Source: Alphaproteobacteria bacterium
Lineage (GTDB): Bacteria > Pseudomonadota > Alphaproteobacteria > Reyranellales > Reyranellaceae
Assembly (NCBI GenBank): GCA_019635875.1
Contig: JAHBYP010000008.1
Span: forward strand, 1-64,000
Length of the DNA: 64,000 nt
Direction: 5' to 3'
This document shows, one piece after another, positions 17,001-24,106 of the stretch. Every line of letters begins with the position of its first letter. Positions within the stretch are counted from its first letter, which is position 1. The position numbers and the translations under genes are program-made. The notes under the pieces were generated by a model, which saw only the letters and a list, made by a program, of their open reading frames with translations, had not been told where the DNA came from and did not search any database.

Positions 17001-18389
17001 TCAGGCGTTGCGGGCACGCTCGACCGCGGCGTCCGCGCCGGCGCCGGCGGCGATGTCGTCGAGGTCGAGATGCAGGCGGTAGGTGAAGCCGTCGGACTCG
17101 TACCTCATGTCGACCCGCTCGGCGAAGCCCTCGGCCATCCGGCGCAGGATGACGCTGCCGAATCCGCTGCGCTGCGGCGGGGCGACGGGCGGGCCGCCGC
17201 TTTCGAGCCAGGCGAACACGAAGGTCGGACCAGCCGTCGTCTCCTCAAGATCGCCGGTAATCGCCACGCGGCCCGTGTGCGTCGACAGCGCGCCGTACTT
17301 CACCGCGTTGGTGGCAAGCTCGTGCACGATCAGCGCGAACTGCTCGGCCGCGCGCGGCTTCAGGGTGACGTCGCAGCCCTCGATCGTGTGCTGCCGGCTG
17401 TACGGTGCGAGCTGGCGCTCGAGCAGGCGGGGCAACGGCACGCCCTCCGACGAGGTCGGCGCCAGCAGGTAGGCATGCGACAGCGCCTGCACGCGAGCCT
17501 GCAGCGCGGCGACGCTGGCCGGGATGTCGGTGACGCCCTTCAGGCTGCTGGCGATGATGCTCTGGATCACCCCGAAGATGTTCTGCGTTCGATGCTGCAG
17601 CTCCTCCATCAGCACGCGCTGGCCCTCCTCGGCGCGCTTGCGGGCGGTGATGTCGATCACCGTCGCCAGCACCGCCGGCCGCTCCTCGTCACCCACCGGG
17701 TTGAGACCGATCTCGACCGCGAACTCGCTGCCGTCCTTGCGCCGTCCCGCGAGGTCGCGACCCACGCCCATCAGCCGCGCTTCGGGCTTGCGCTGGTATT
17801 CGCTGCGCAGCGCGCGATGCGCCTCGACCCGGTCCTGCGGGACGAGGGTATCGACCGGCCTGCCCGCGAGCTCGGCCGGCTTGTAGCCGAACAGCTGGCC
17901 CATCGACGCGTTGGCCAGCCGGATCCTGCCGGCGCCGTCCACCAGCATGATGCCGTTGGGCGCCGAGTCGAGCAGCAGGCGGATGTTGCGCTGCTGCGCC
18001 ACGAGCCGATCGACCAGCCAGTTGAGCAGCGCCGCGACGGCGACATTCAGCGCGCTGACGCCGAGGAACAGCGCCAGGTGGACGAAACCCGGCTCCTTCA
18101 CCTCGAGGCTCCCGAACGGCGGCACGAAGAAGTACCAGGCGGCCACCGTTGACAAGACCGCCGCGAGCACACCGGGCCACAGCCCGCAGACCAGGGTGGC
18201 GAGGACGATGGCCGGGAAGAAGGTGATGAACGGCGTGGTGTCGCCGACGTAGTCGTGCACCAGCCAGCGCGCGAGCACGGCGAGCGCGACCAGCAGCAGC
18301 GCGATGCCGTACGCCTGTGCGTGCCGGTTCCTGATCCTGAGCAGCTTGTCGAGCCAGGGATAGACCTGGAACCCGAAGGAGAACTGCAT
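17001..18389 (-). CDS. HWE-type sensor histidine kinase with membrane domain and PAS domain
   Basis: 462 residues. The N-terminal membrane region (about 25-130) has four hydrophobic spans like the DUF4118/KdpD sensor module (FITFFPAIVLATLVCGLWPGVLAAVLS). A PAS domain follows (about 135-250, LLDSAPNGIMLVDGAGRI), then a dimerisation/phospho-acceptor helix MEELQHRTQNIFGVIQS and an ATPase N-box HELATNAVKYGALS typical of HWE/HisKA_2 kinases. Start ATG 18389 follows GGGGGGAG. A much longer open frame upstream passes through a repeat and is not protein-like. No response regulator is adjacent; the signal is unknown (often light, redox or stress in this family). Confidence 0.9.
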   Translation of the reverse strand: MQFSFGFQVYPWLDKLLRIRNRHAQAYGIALLLVALAVLARWLVHDYVGDTTPFITFFPAIVLATLVCGLWPGVLAAVLSTVAAWYFFVPPFGSLEVKEPGFVHLALFLGVSALNVAVAALLNWLVDRLVAQQRNIRLLLDSAPNGIMLVDGAGRIRLANASMGQLFGYKPAELAGRPVDTLVPQDRVEAHRALRSEYQRKPEARLMGVGRDLAGRRKDGSEFAVEIGLNPVGDEERPAVLATVIDITARKRAEEGQRVLMEELQHRTQNIFGVIQSIIASSLKGVTDIPASVAALQARVQALSHAYLLAPTSSEGVPLPRLLERQLAPYSRQHTIEGCDVTLKPRAAEQFALIVHELATNAVKYGALSTHTGRVAITGDLEETTAGPTFVFAWLESGGPPVAPPQRSGFGSVILRRMAEGFAERVDMRYESDGFTYRLHLDLDDIAAGAGADAAVERARNA

Positions 18390-18575
18390 TCTCGATACTC
18401 CCCCCGGGCATGATGATGGAGGGCTCCACAGGACACCAGCAGCGAGTCGGCGCCATCGCTGCCTTATTTCACTTTCTCCCCGCGTGCGGGCAGGAGCCGG
18501 GGCGGCCGGCATCCGGATCGCGTTGGCAAGCGGGTGGCCCGGAGGTAGCCTGTGGACATCACCGGAGGAATCCCC

Positions 18576-19550
18576 ATGTCCGATCTGCCCAAGCGTGTCT
18601 GCATCGACGAAGAGGGCCCGCGCGAGGGCTTCCAGTCCGAGCCGGCGGGCATCACGGTCGCCAACAAGGTGCGCATGATCGAGGCGCTGGCCGAGACCGG
18701 GCTCAAGCGCATCGCCTGCGTGTCCTACGTGAATCCCAAGCGCGTGCCGCAGATGGCCGACGCCGAGCAGGTCGCCGCCGCCATCAGGCGCAAGCCGGGC
18801 GTCGGCTACAGCGCGCTCTTTCTCAACCAGCAGGGCCTCGAACGCGCGCTCAGCGGCCCGCTCGACGTGCACGGCTCGCTGCGCACCACGGCGACCGAGA
18901 CCTTCTCGCGCAAGAACATCGGCAAGTCGGTGAAGGACGCCTTCGTCGAGCAGCGCGGCTGGATGCCGATCTTCCGCCAGCACCACATCCCGGTCGAATG
19001 GGGCATCGTGCTGGGCGCCTTCGGCTGCAACTACGAGGGCGACGTCGGCCCCAGGCGCGTCGTCAAGCGCGTGCAGCAGATCCTCGACGAGGCCAAGCGG
19101 CTGGGCGTCACCATCCGCGGCATCAAGCTCACCGACGCCATGGGCTGGGCGACGCCGCGGCGCGTCGAGCGCGCCATCGGCGCGGTGCGCGAGCGCTGGC
19201 CCGAGATGGAGATCGCGCTGCACCTGCACGACACGCGCGGCGTCGGCATGGCGTCGGCCTATGCCGGGCTGCGGCTGGGCGTGAGCCGCTTCGATTCGTC
19301 GATCGCCGGGCTGGGCGGCTGTCCCTTCGCCGCCACCGAGGGCGCGGTGGGCAACATCTGCACCGAGGACCTCGCCTTCATGTGCGAGGAGATGGGCATC
19401 GAGACCGGGCTCGACCTCGAGGCGCTGATCGAGGCGGCGTTCGTCGCCGAGGAGGTCGTCGGCCGCAAGCTGCCCGGCCACGTCATGCGCGGCGGCTCGC
19501 TTTCCGCCATCCGCAAGCGCCAGCAGGCGCTCGCCGCGGCGGCAGCCTGA
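18576..19550 (+). CDS. Hydroxymethylglutaryl-CoA lyase-like TIM-barrel enzyme
   Basis: 324 residues of the HMGL-like family (DRE-TIM metallolyases), which cleave HMG-CoA or related hydroxyacyl-CoAs in leucine or acyl catabolism. It has HLHDTRGVGMASAYAG (metal-binding HxH near 217) and the signature GLGGCPFAATEGAVGN with the catalytic cysteine. At the N-terminus the usual RDG metal/substrate motif reads PREGFQSEP, a conservative Asp-to-Glu change that may mark a subfamily with another substrate. ATG 18576 follows GGAGGAA. Divergent from the kinase gene across 186 bp. Confidence 0.87.
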   Translation: MSDLPKRVCIDEEGPREGFQSEPAGITVANKVRMIEALAETGLKRIACVSYVNPKRVPQMADAEQVAAAIRRKPGVGYSALFLNQQGLERALSGPLDVHGSLRTTATETFSRKNIGKSVKDAFVEQRGWMPIFRQHHIPVEWGIVLGAFGCNYEGDVGPRRVVKRVQQILDEAKRLGVTIRGIKLTDAMGWATPRRVERAIGAVRERWPEMEIALHLHDTRGVGMASAYAGLRLGVSRFDSSIAGLGGCPFAATEGAVGNICTEDLAFMCEEMGIETGLDLEALIEAAFVAEEVVGRKLPGHVMRGGSLSAIRKRQQALAAAAA

Positions 19551-19552
19551 TT

Positions 19553-19674
19553 CCTTCCCCCGGAGGGGGAAGGTGCCCGAAGGGCGGAAGGGGGATGTCG
19601 AAGCCGAACGCAGGAGTCCGTCTTCGACATCCCCCTTCCGTCGCTGCGCGCCACCTTCCCCCTCCGGGGGAAGG
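19553..19674. repeat. Palindromic element family A, copy A4
   Basis: A full element between the lyase stop (19550) and the ribosome binding site of the cupin gene (ATG 19696). It separates two genes that could otherwise form an operon. Confidence 0.9.
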
Positions 19675-19695
19675 AAAAACAGAAGGAGGAATCCC

Positions 19696-20073
19696 ATGCC
19701 CGACACCACGCAGCCGGCGCCGACGCCGACCACCGGACCGCTCGCCTCACGCTATGTCGATGTCGGCGCGATCGCCTGGGAGAAGACGCGCTTCGAGGGC
19801 GTCGAGTGGAAGATCCTGATGGAGGACAAGGAGCGCGGCCTGCTCACCGCGCTGATGCGCTGGGCGCCCGGCGCGCGCCTGCCGCTGCACGAGCATGTCG
19901 AGATCGAGCAGACCTGGGTGCTCGAAGGCAGCTTCGAGGACCACCAGGGCGTCTGCACCGCCGGCAACTATGTCTGGCGCCCCAAGGGCAGCCGCCACGA
20001 GGCCTGGACGCGCGAGGGCGCGGTGATGCTGGCGGTGTTCCTCAGCCCCAACCGGTTCTTCGACCAGGGCTGA
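19696..20073 (+). CDS. Cupin-domain protein (ChrR-like)
   Basis: 125 residues of a single cupin barrel. The metal-ligand positions fit the first cupin motif, ARLPLHEHVEIEQTWVLEGSFED, and the second, GNYVWRPKGSRHEAWT. ATG 19696 is preceded by AGAAGGAGGAATCCC. Located after an HMG-CoA lyase-like gene and a repeat, it could be a small dioxygenase, an isomerase or an anti-sigma-type sensor (ChrR cupins); no sigma factor is adjacent, so an enzymatic or storage role is as likely. Confidence 0.82.
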   Translation: MPDTTQPAPTPTTGPLASRYVDVGAIAWEKTRFEGVEWKILMEDKERGLLTALMRWAPGARLPLHEHVEIEQTWVLEGSFEDHQGVCTAGNYVWRPKGSRHEAWTREGAVMLAVFLSPNRFFDQG

Positions 20074-20159
20074 TCCGCCGGAGCTCCCTGCGGCGTGAGG
20101 CCCGTCAGGGTACCGACGGGCGGCGGGTATAGTCTGGTGATGGGCAAGGGAGTCGCCCG

Positions 20160-20723
20160 ATGAACCAGACGCTCAGGGTCGATGTCGTCGACATGCTTGG
20201 CAAGGGCATGAACCAGGTGGCGCTCGCCGTGCGCACCAACAACAGGATGAGCGCCAACCCCACCGTTCTGGTGGAGTTCACGCCGCAGGGCGACCGCTTC
20301 GACTCCTTCGTCGTCCAGGTCACCCGGTCGGTGTCGATGATGCAGCGCTCGATCAGCGCGCTGCGGCTGTGGGCGCATGCCGTCGTGTTCGACCTGCGCG
20401 ACGACATTCCCACCGGCAAGGCGATGCTGGGCGACCGGACCTTCACCGTCGCGGACGTGCGCAGCCGGCGCGCCACCTTCGCCAGCCTCAAGCCCTATTT
20501 CTCCGGCCACGCCAACACACGCTTCGAGTTCCGCGGCTGCGGCGTGGCCAATCTCGACGGGCTGGTCATGATGAAGGAGCTCGCCGCGCTGTGGGACGTG
20601 CGCGTGCACGCCGCCGAGCTCAACCAGGGCGCCGGCATGTACTGGGACGGTCCGGTGATCGAGGCCCTGCCCGACGGCACGCTGCGCCGCATCGCCGGCC
20701 TGGGGTTCGACGCCGCGTACTGA
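20160..20723 (+). CDS. Unknown protein, possibly caspase-like fold (DUF4347-like pattern)
   Basis: 187 residues, no signal peptide, no confident family. The order of elements resembles DUF4347/caspase-fold proteins: a hydrophobic strand ending in LRLWAHAVVFDL (position of the SHG histidine), LGDRTFTVADV and a long helix, then RFEFRGCGVANLDG (position of the GCNV cysteine), followed by a helix and VRVHAAE. If homologous, His near 77 and Cys near 122 would be the catalytic pair. This is a pattern match only, and other alpha/beta folds fit. ATG 20160 follows an AAGGGAG. Confidence 0.6.
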   Translation: MNQTLRVDVVDMLGKGMNQVALAVRTNNRMSANPTVLVEFTPQGDRFDSFVVQVTRSVSMMQRSISALRLWAHAVVFDLRDDIPTGKAMLGDRTFTVADVRSRRATFASLKPYFSGHANTRFEFRGCGVANLDGLVMMKELAALWDVRVHAAELNQGAGMYWDGPVIEALPDGTLRRIAGLGFDAAY

Positions 20724-20789
20724 TTCGGTTGGACGTGCCGGTCCGGCTCTGCCAATGGAGCCGTCGCACCCTGCCGGAGCATCCCCCGC

Positions 20790-21230
20790 TTGTACGAATT
20801 GATGCAGCCTCTGCGACTTCTGATGCTGTCGGTCTTCACCGGCCTCGGCGTGCTCCTGCTGTCTTTCACCGCGTGGATGGTGGTGGACAACATCGGCGTC
20901 ATGCGCACGCACCAGCACGCCCGCGCCGAGGTCGTGAAGAGCCAGCGCATCGGGTCCGGGGCGCGCAAGGGACTGACCTTCTACGCCGTCGTGGTCCGTT
21001 ACGATGGCCCGCGCGGCCGGCGCACCGCGCAGGTCGATCGCTCGACCAGCCACTACGAGCCCGGCGAGATCCTGAGCGTCTACTACCGGCCCGAGACGGC
21101 CTACAAGGTCGTCGCCGGCAGCTTCATGGCCATGTGGTTCTTCCCCACGATCCTCGGCACCCTGGGCCTGGTGGCGGTGTTCTTCGGGCTGCGGCCGAAG
21201 GACCTGCGGCGGCCCGCGACTCCGACATAG
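20790..21230 (+). CDS. DUF3592-like membrane protein
   Basis: About 146 residues. A TM helix near residues 10-32 (LMLSVFTGLGVLLLSFTAWMVV) and a second near the C-terminus (FFPTILGTLGLVAVFFGL) bracket a small beta domain (ARAEVVKSQRI, YAVVVRYDGPRG, YEPGEILSVYYRPE), the arrangement of DUF3592 proteins. TTG 20790 has GGAG at a 10-nt spacing; ATG 20802 is the alternative. Function unknown; inner membrane with an exposed beta domain. Confidence 0.75.
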   Translation: MYELMQPLRLLMLSVFTGLGVLLLSFTAWMVVDNIGVMRTHQHARAEVVKSQRIGSGARKGLTFYAVVVRYDGPRGRRTAQVDRSTSHYEPGEILSVYYRPETAYKVVAGSFMAMWFFPTILGTLGLVAVFFGLRPKDLRRPATPT

Positions 21231-21242
21231 GCCCTGGCTTTG

Positions 21243-21368
21243 CCTTCCCCCGGAGGGGGAAGGTGCCCGAAGGGCGGATGGGGGATGTCGAAGACGGACA
21301 CCGGCTTCGTTGAGGCATCCCCCATCCGTCAGCGCTTCGCGCTGCCACCTTCCCCCTCCGGGGGAAGG
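21243..21368. repeat. Palindromic element family A, copy A5
   Basis: A full element. Its right half encodes the last 13 or so residues of the small gene 21329-21559 on the minus strand, so it has been captured as coding sequence. Confidence 0.9.
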
Positions 21369-21559
21369 GAGATCACGCGCTTCACCGCCGCCTCGAGCGA
21401 GCGATCGATGTCGCGCAGGACGATGCTCAGCAGCACGCTCGCGACCTGGCCGACCGACGGCTTGAAGCCGGGCTCCGAAATGTGATCGGCGACGCGCTCC
21501 ACGCGCTTCCAGTCCTCGTCCGAGAGCGGAACCTTCCTGGGCTGGGCAATGGCCCTCAA
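21329..21559 (-). CDS. Small unknown protein with an element-derived C-terminus
   Basis: Up to 76 residues. The body KVPLSDEDWKRVERVADHISEPGFKPSVGQVASVLLSIVLRDIDRSLE looks like a genuine helical protein, but the end (SLPPEGEGGSAKR) is translated from family A element A5, which supplies the stop codon. The start is weak: TTG 21559 with no Shine-Dalgarno, directly below a family E hairpin, so the 5' end may be damaged or unannotated. Function unknown; possibly a DNA-binding or regulatory fragment. Confidence 0.5.
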   Translation of the reverse strand: MRAIAQPRKVPLSDEDWKRVERVADHISEPGFKPSVGQVASVLLSIVLRDIDRSLEAAVKRVISLPPEGEGGSAKR

Positions 21560-21567
21560 GAGGCTGG

Positions 21568-21634
21568 GGACGCGCCACTCCAGTGGCGCGGCGGACGATC
21601 GACAAGACGCGCCACTGGAGTGGCGCGCCCCGAC
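21568..21634. repeat. Family E hairpin (CGCCACTCCAGTGGCG type)
   Basis: GCGCCACTCCAGTGGCGC recurs as GCGCCACTGGAGTGGCGC about 30 bp later; each is nearly self-complementary and the two pair with each other. A related CTCCAG hairpin lies at 23698-23750. Located between two minus-strand genes. Confidence 0.7.
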
Positions 21635-21670
21635 CGGCAGCTGCTTTCAAGCCGTCCGGGACGCGTCGCG

Positions 21671-22243
21671 TCAGCCCGGCGGCGCCGGCAGCGGTGCCGG
21701 GCCGGCGGCGGGCGGCGTGCCGGGCAGGCTCACGCCGGAATTCGACAGCGCCTCGCGCAGCCGCTCCTCCTGCTCGGGCGAGAGCGAGGAGCGGATCACC
21801 CGGCCGCGCAAGCCCTTGAGCTCGGCCAGCACCTTCTCGGGCTGGATCTTGCGCACCAGCACGAACAGCGCCGAGGTGTCGGGCCGCAGGGTCTGGCCGA
21901 TCGAGCGGATGAAGTCGTCGTCGATGCCGTAATCGGCGAGCTTGCCCGACAGCGCGCCGGAGCCGGCGCCGAAGGCCGCGCCGGTGATCAGCCCGATCAG
22001 CGGGTTGAGGAACAGCAGGCCGATCAGCGCGCCGAACATGCCGCCCCACAGCGCGCCGCCGGCGGCGCCGCTGGCCACCAGGTTGACGCTCTGCTTCAGC
22101 CGCACCCTTCCGTCGGCGGTGCGGATGGCGACGACCGCGTCCTCGAGATCGATCAGGTATTCCTTCTGCAGCCAGCCGAGCTCGGTGAGCGCCCGGTCCG
22201 CCTCCTGCGGATTGTCGAATCCGACGACCACCAGCTCCGCCAT
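21671..22243 (-). CDS. DUF1269 family membrane-associated protein
   Basis: 190 residues. The N-terminal alpha/beta part (MAELVVVGFDNPQEADRAL, DAVVAIRTADGRVRLKQ) is followed by a glycine-rich hydrophobic segment (ASGAAGGALWGGMFGALIGLLFLNPLIGLITGAAFG) and TSALFVLVRKIQPEKVLAELKGL, the standard DUF1269 layout (stress-related proteins of unknown function). The tail is Pro/Ala/Gly-rich. ATG 22243 has GGGAGGTGAGCC upstream. A 40-residue membrane protein gene lies just upstream on the same strand. Confidence 0.85.
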   Translation of the reverse strand: MAELVVVGFDNPQEADRALTELGWLQKEYLIDLEDAVVAIRTADGRVRLKQSVNLVASGAAGGALWGGMFGALIGLLFLNPLIGLITGAAFGAGSGALSGKLADYGIDDDFIRSIGQTLRPDTSALFVLVRKIQPEKVLAELKGLRGRVIRSSLSPEQEERLREALSNSGVSLPGTPPAAGPAPLPAPPG

Positions 22244-22302
22244 GGCTCACCTCCCGTGAATGCCGATCAACGGGAGATGCCGGCCCGGGTTGCGCCGGCC
22301 GG

Positions 22303-22425
22303 CTACTGCAGCATCAGCCAGAGCAGCGCGCCGAGCATGCCGAGCGCGAGGATCAGGATCACGAGCCAGAAGATGCTGGCGATGCCCTCGGTGTCGCGGC
22401 TCTTCGGCGAAGCGGTGTCGTGCAT
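22303..22425 (-). CDS. Small single-TM protein (40 residues)
   Basis: A charged N-terminus (MHDTASPKSRDTEGIAS) is followed by one strongly hydrophobic helix (IFWLVILILALGMLGALLWLMLQ) and then the stop. ATG 22425 has GGAGGG five bases upstream, an ideal ribosome binding site. It lies 59 bp upstream of the DUF1269 gene on the same strand and is probably co-transcribed. Such small membrane proteins are common in Alphaproteobacteria and usually unnamed. Confidence 0.65.
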   Translation of the reverse strand: MHDTASPKSRDTEGIASIFWLVILILALGMLGALLWLMLQ

Positions 22426-22531
22426 CGGACCCTCCAGCGCGAGGGTCAAACGCGCGGAGCGGCGCGCGGCAACGCGGCGCGACTGTGATCCTTTTGCGGC
22501 GGCGGCTTTGCGCGCCGTTCGAAGCGTCGCC

Positions 22532-23329
22532 TCAGCCGCGCTTGAGCCGCTCGAAGTCGGCGAACGGGTTGTAGAGCGTCTTCAGCTTGGCGACGCGCTT
22601 CGCCAAGGGATCGCTGTCGAGCAGGAGCTTCAGGGCATCCATCAGCTGCCGGCTGGAGCGCAGCGCCGCCTCGCACTCGGCCGCCGTCGTCAGCTTCTTC
22701 GTCTTGTAGTCGAGGTTGAACTTCTTGGCGCCCATCATCGAGCGATAGACGTTGCTGAGCTGGTGGGCGAGGAGCTCCTCGTGATCCGAGTAGCCGGGCA
22801 GCACCGTGTCCTGCTTCATCCTGACCGTCGGGTTGGCGTACCGATAGGCGTGGACCATCTCGTGGAACAGCACCTCGTCGGCGCGTGAGCCCGGCTCTCT
22901 TCCCCAAGACGAGTAGGTGAACATGTCGAAGGAGTACGCCACGCGAACCGCCCGGGTGCCGACATAGGCCTGGGGTGCCCAGGTGACGTTGGCGTTGCCG
23001 TCGCCCTGGAACTCGATCTGATCCGAATCGTAGGGGATGATCCAGATCGGCAGGGTGCCGCCGATGCGCAGCATGTCGAGCAGGCACAGGCCCAGCGTGT
23101 TCGCCCTGATGTAGCTCAGCAGCGCCTTGACGCGCCCCTCGTAGTGGATCGCCTCCGGGCTCGAATCGGCGACGTAGTCCCACTTGTTGGGCTGCAGCCG
23201 GACCAGCTCCTCGATCTTCTGGTTCTCGGTGATCTCGCCCTTCTCGAAGCGCGCCCGGACTTCCGCCCGGATCGCGTCGTCCTTCCTCGAGCCGTTGATC
23301 GTGATCGGATAGGGTTCGAACCTGAGCAT
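22532..23329 (-). CDS. M91-like zinc metallopeptidase (effector-protease type)
   Basis: 265 residues. The zinc motif HEMVH (His156, Glu157, His160) sits in DEVLFHEMVHAYRYANP. A downstream acidic pair in SDHEELLAHQLSNVYR (Glu184/185) is placed like the third ligand/helix of family M91, whose known members include NleD-type injected effectors. There is no signal peptide, so it is cytoplasmic or exported by a dedicated system; none is visible nearby. The N-terminal 150 residues do not match anything I recognise. ATG 23329 follows AGGAGGATCGC. A resident M91-like domain in a non-pathogen suggests interbacterial or housekeeping use; this is inference. Confidence 0.72.
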   Translation of the reverse strand: MLRFEPYPITINGSRKDDAIRAEVRARFEKGEITENQKIEELVRLQPNKWDYVADSSPEAIHYEGRVKALLSYIRANTLGLCLLDMLRIGGTLPIWIIPYDSDQIEFQGDGNANVTWAPQAYVGTRAVRVAYSFDMFTYSSWGREPGSRADEVLFHEMVHAYRYANPTVRMKQDTVLPGYSDHEELLAHQLSNVYRSMMGAKKFNLDYKTKKLTTAAECEAALRSSRQLMDALKLLLDSDPLAKRVAKLKTLYNPFADFERLKRG

Positions 23330-23413
23330 GCGATCCTCCTGCGAGCAGGATGGGCCCCATGCCCGAGCGCGTCTGTTACGCAGGGAACAGGGCGGTGAAC
23401 GAGGCGCCGGGGC

Positions 23414-23659
23414 CTATCTCGCCAGCCGCGCGATCGCGAACACCAGGCCGACCAGCCCGATCGCGACGCCGACGAACCAGGTGGTGATCTGGAAGGTGGT
23501 CGGCAGCACCGAGACGCGGCCGTCGATCCGGGCGGTGATGGCCGTCAGCGTCTTCACGTCGCCCTTGATCTCGGCGACGTCCTTCTCGAGGCGCTCGACG
23601 CGCGCGGCCAGGCCCGGCGGCATGCCGTCATCATTGCCACCGCCACCCGCCGGTATCAA
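23414..23659 (-). CDS. Small coiled-coil/TM protein, XhlA-like
   Basis: 81 residues (TTG 23659) or 69 (ATG 23623). A heptad-patterned helix (LAARVERLEKDVAEIKGDVKTLTAI) is followed by one C-terminal TM helix (ITTWFVGVAIGLVGLVFAIARL) and a basic end. This is the layout of phage haemolysin/holin-like XhlA proteins and of small proteins in phage-derived islands. It lies beside a phage-type primase module, which supports a prophage-remnant origin. Neither start has a strong Shine-Dalgarno. Confidence 0.6.
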   Translation of the reverse strand: MIPAGGGGNDDGMPPGLAARVERLEKDVAEIKGDVKTLTAITARIDGRVSVLPTTFQITTWFVGVAIGLVGLVFAIARLAR

Positions 23660-23697
23660 GCGGATCGCCCCGGGCAGCAGCGGTCTTCGTCGCCGTT

Positions 23698-23750
23698 CGG
23701 GCCGCGTCGCTCCAGCGACGCATCATGAGCGCCGCTGGAGCGGCGCGGCC
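23698..23750. repeat. Family E hairpin, second copy
   Basis: GGGCCGCGTCGCTCCAGCG pairs with CGCTGGAGCGGCGCGGCCC across a short spacer, with two mismatches. It shares its CTCCAG core with the repeat at 21568-21634. Its right arm forms the last codons of the TubC-like gene. Confidence 0.65.
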
Positions 23751-24106
23751 CGAAGGCAAGAAGCGCGCCGCGACTGGGCATACGACAGCCGCAGCGCGCG
23801 TTCGGTCTCGGTCTGCTCGCGGGCGCGGGTCTCGGCTTCGGAGCGCGGCAGGCCGTGCTCATATTCGAGGATCGCGGCGCGTTCCTCGAAGAACATCTGC
23901 CAGTCCTCGCCGGTCCAGCCGCTGGCGTCGGGCTGCAGCAGGGCGATGATCGCCGGCTTGTGCTCGCTGAGCGCGTCCATCACCCAGGCAGGCGGTGCCA
24001 TGGCAGCGACCAGGCGCAGGCCGCCGCCACGCGCCGGCAGCACGTGCAGGCCGTGCTGGCGCGCCGCGCGCAGCGCCTCGATCGGGCTCACAGCTCCATG
24101 CTCCAT
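23723..24106 (-). CDS. TubC N-terminal docking-like protein of the primase module
   Basis: 127 residues. ALRAARQHGLHVLPARGGGLRLVAAMAPPAWVMDALSEHKPAIIALLQ matches the small helical TubC-docking-related domain often found beside phage primases; GWTGEDWQMFFEERAAILEYEHGLPRSEAETRA is the usual second half. The last residues (RASCLRAAPLQRRS) read into the family E hairpin, suggesting an altered C-terminus. ATG 24106 overlaps the end of the ATPase gene (24088) by 19 bp, a typical compact phage-type arrangement. Role unknown; presumably DNA replication. Confidence 0.7.
   Translation of the reverse strand: MEHGAVSPIEALRAARQHGLHVLPARGGGLRLVAAMAPPAWVMDALSEHKPAIIALLQPDASGWTGEDWQMFFEERAAILEYEHGLPRSEAETRAREQTETERALRLSYAQSRRASCLRAAPLQRRS

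Noticed and set aside
17001..19733. 910-codon frame that extends the HWE kinase upstream
   Set aside because: Residues before position 18389 cross element A4 and the antisense of the lyase gene and are not protein-like; the kinase begins at ATG 18389.
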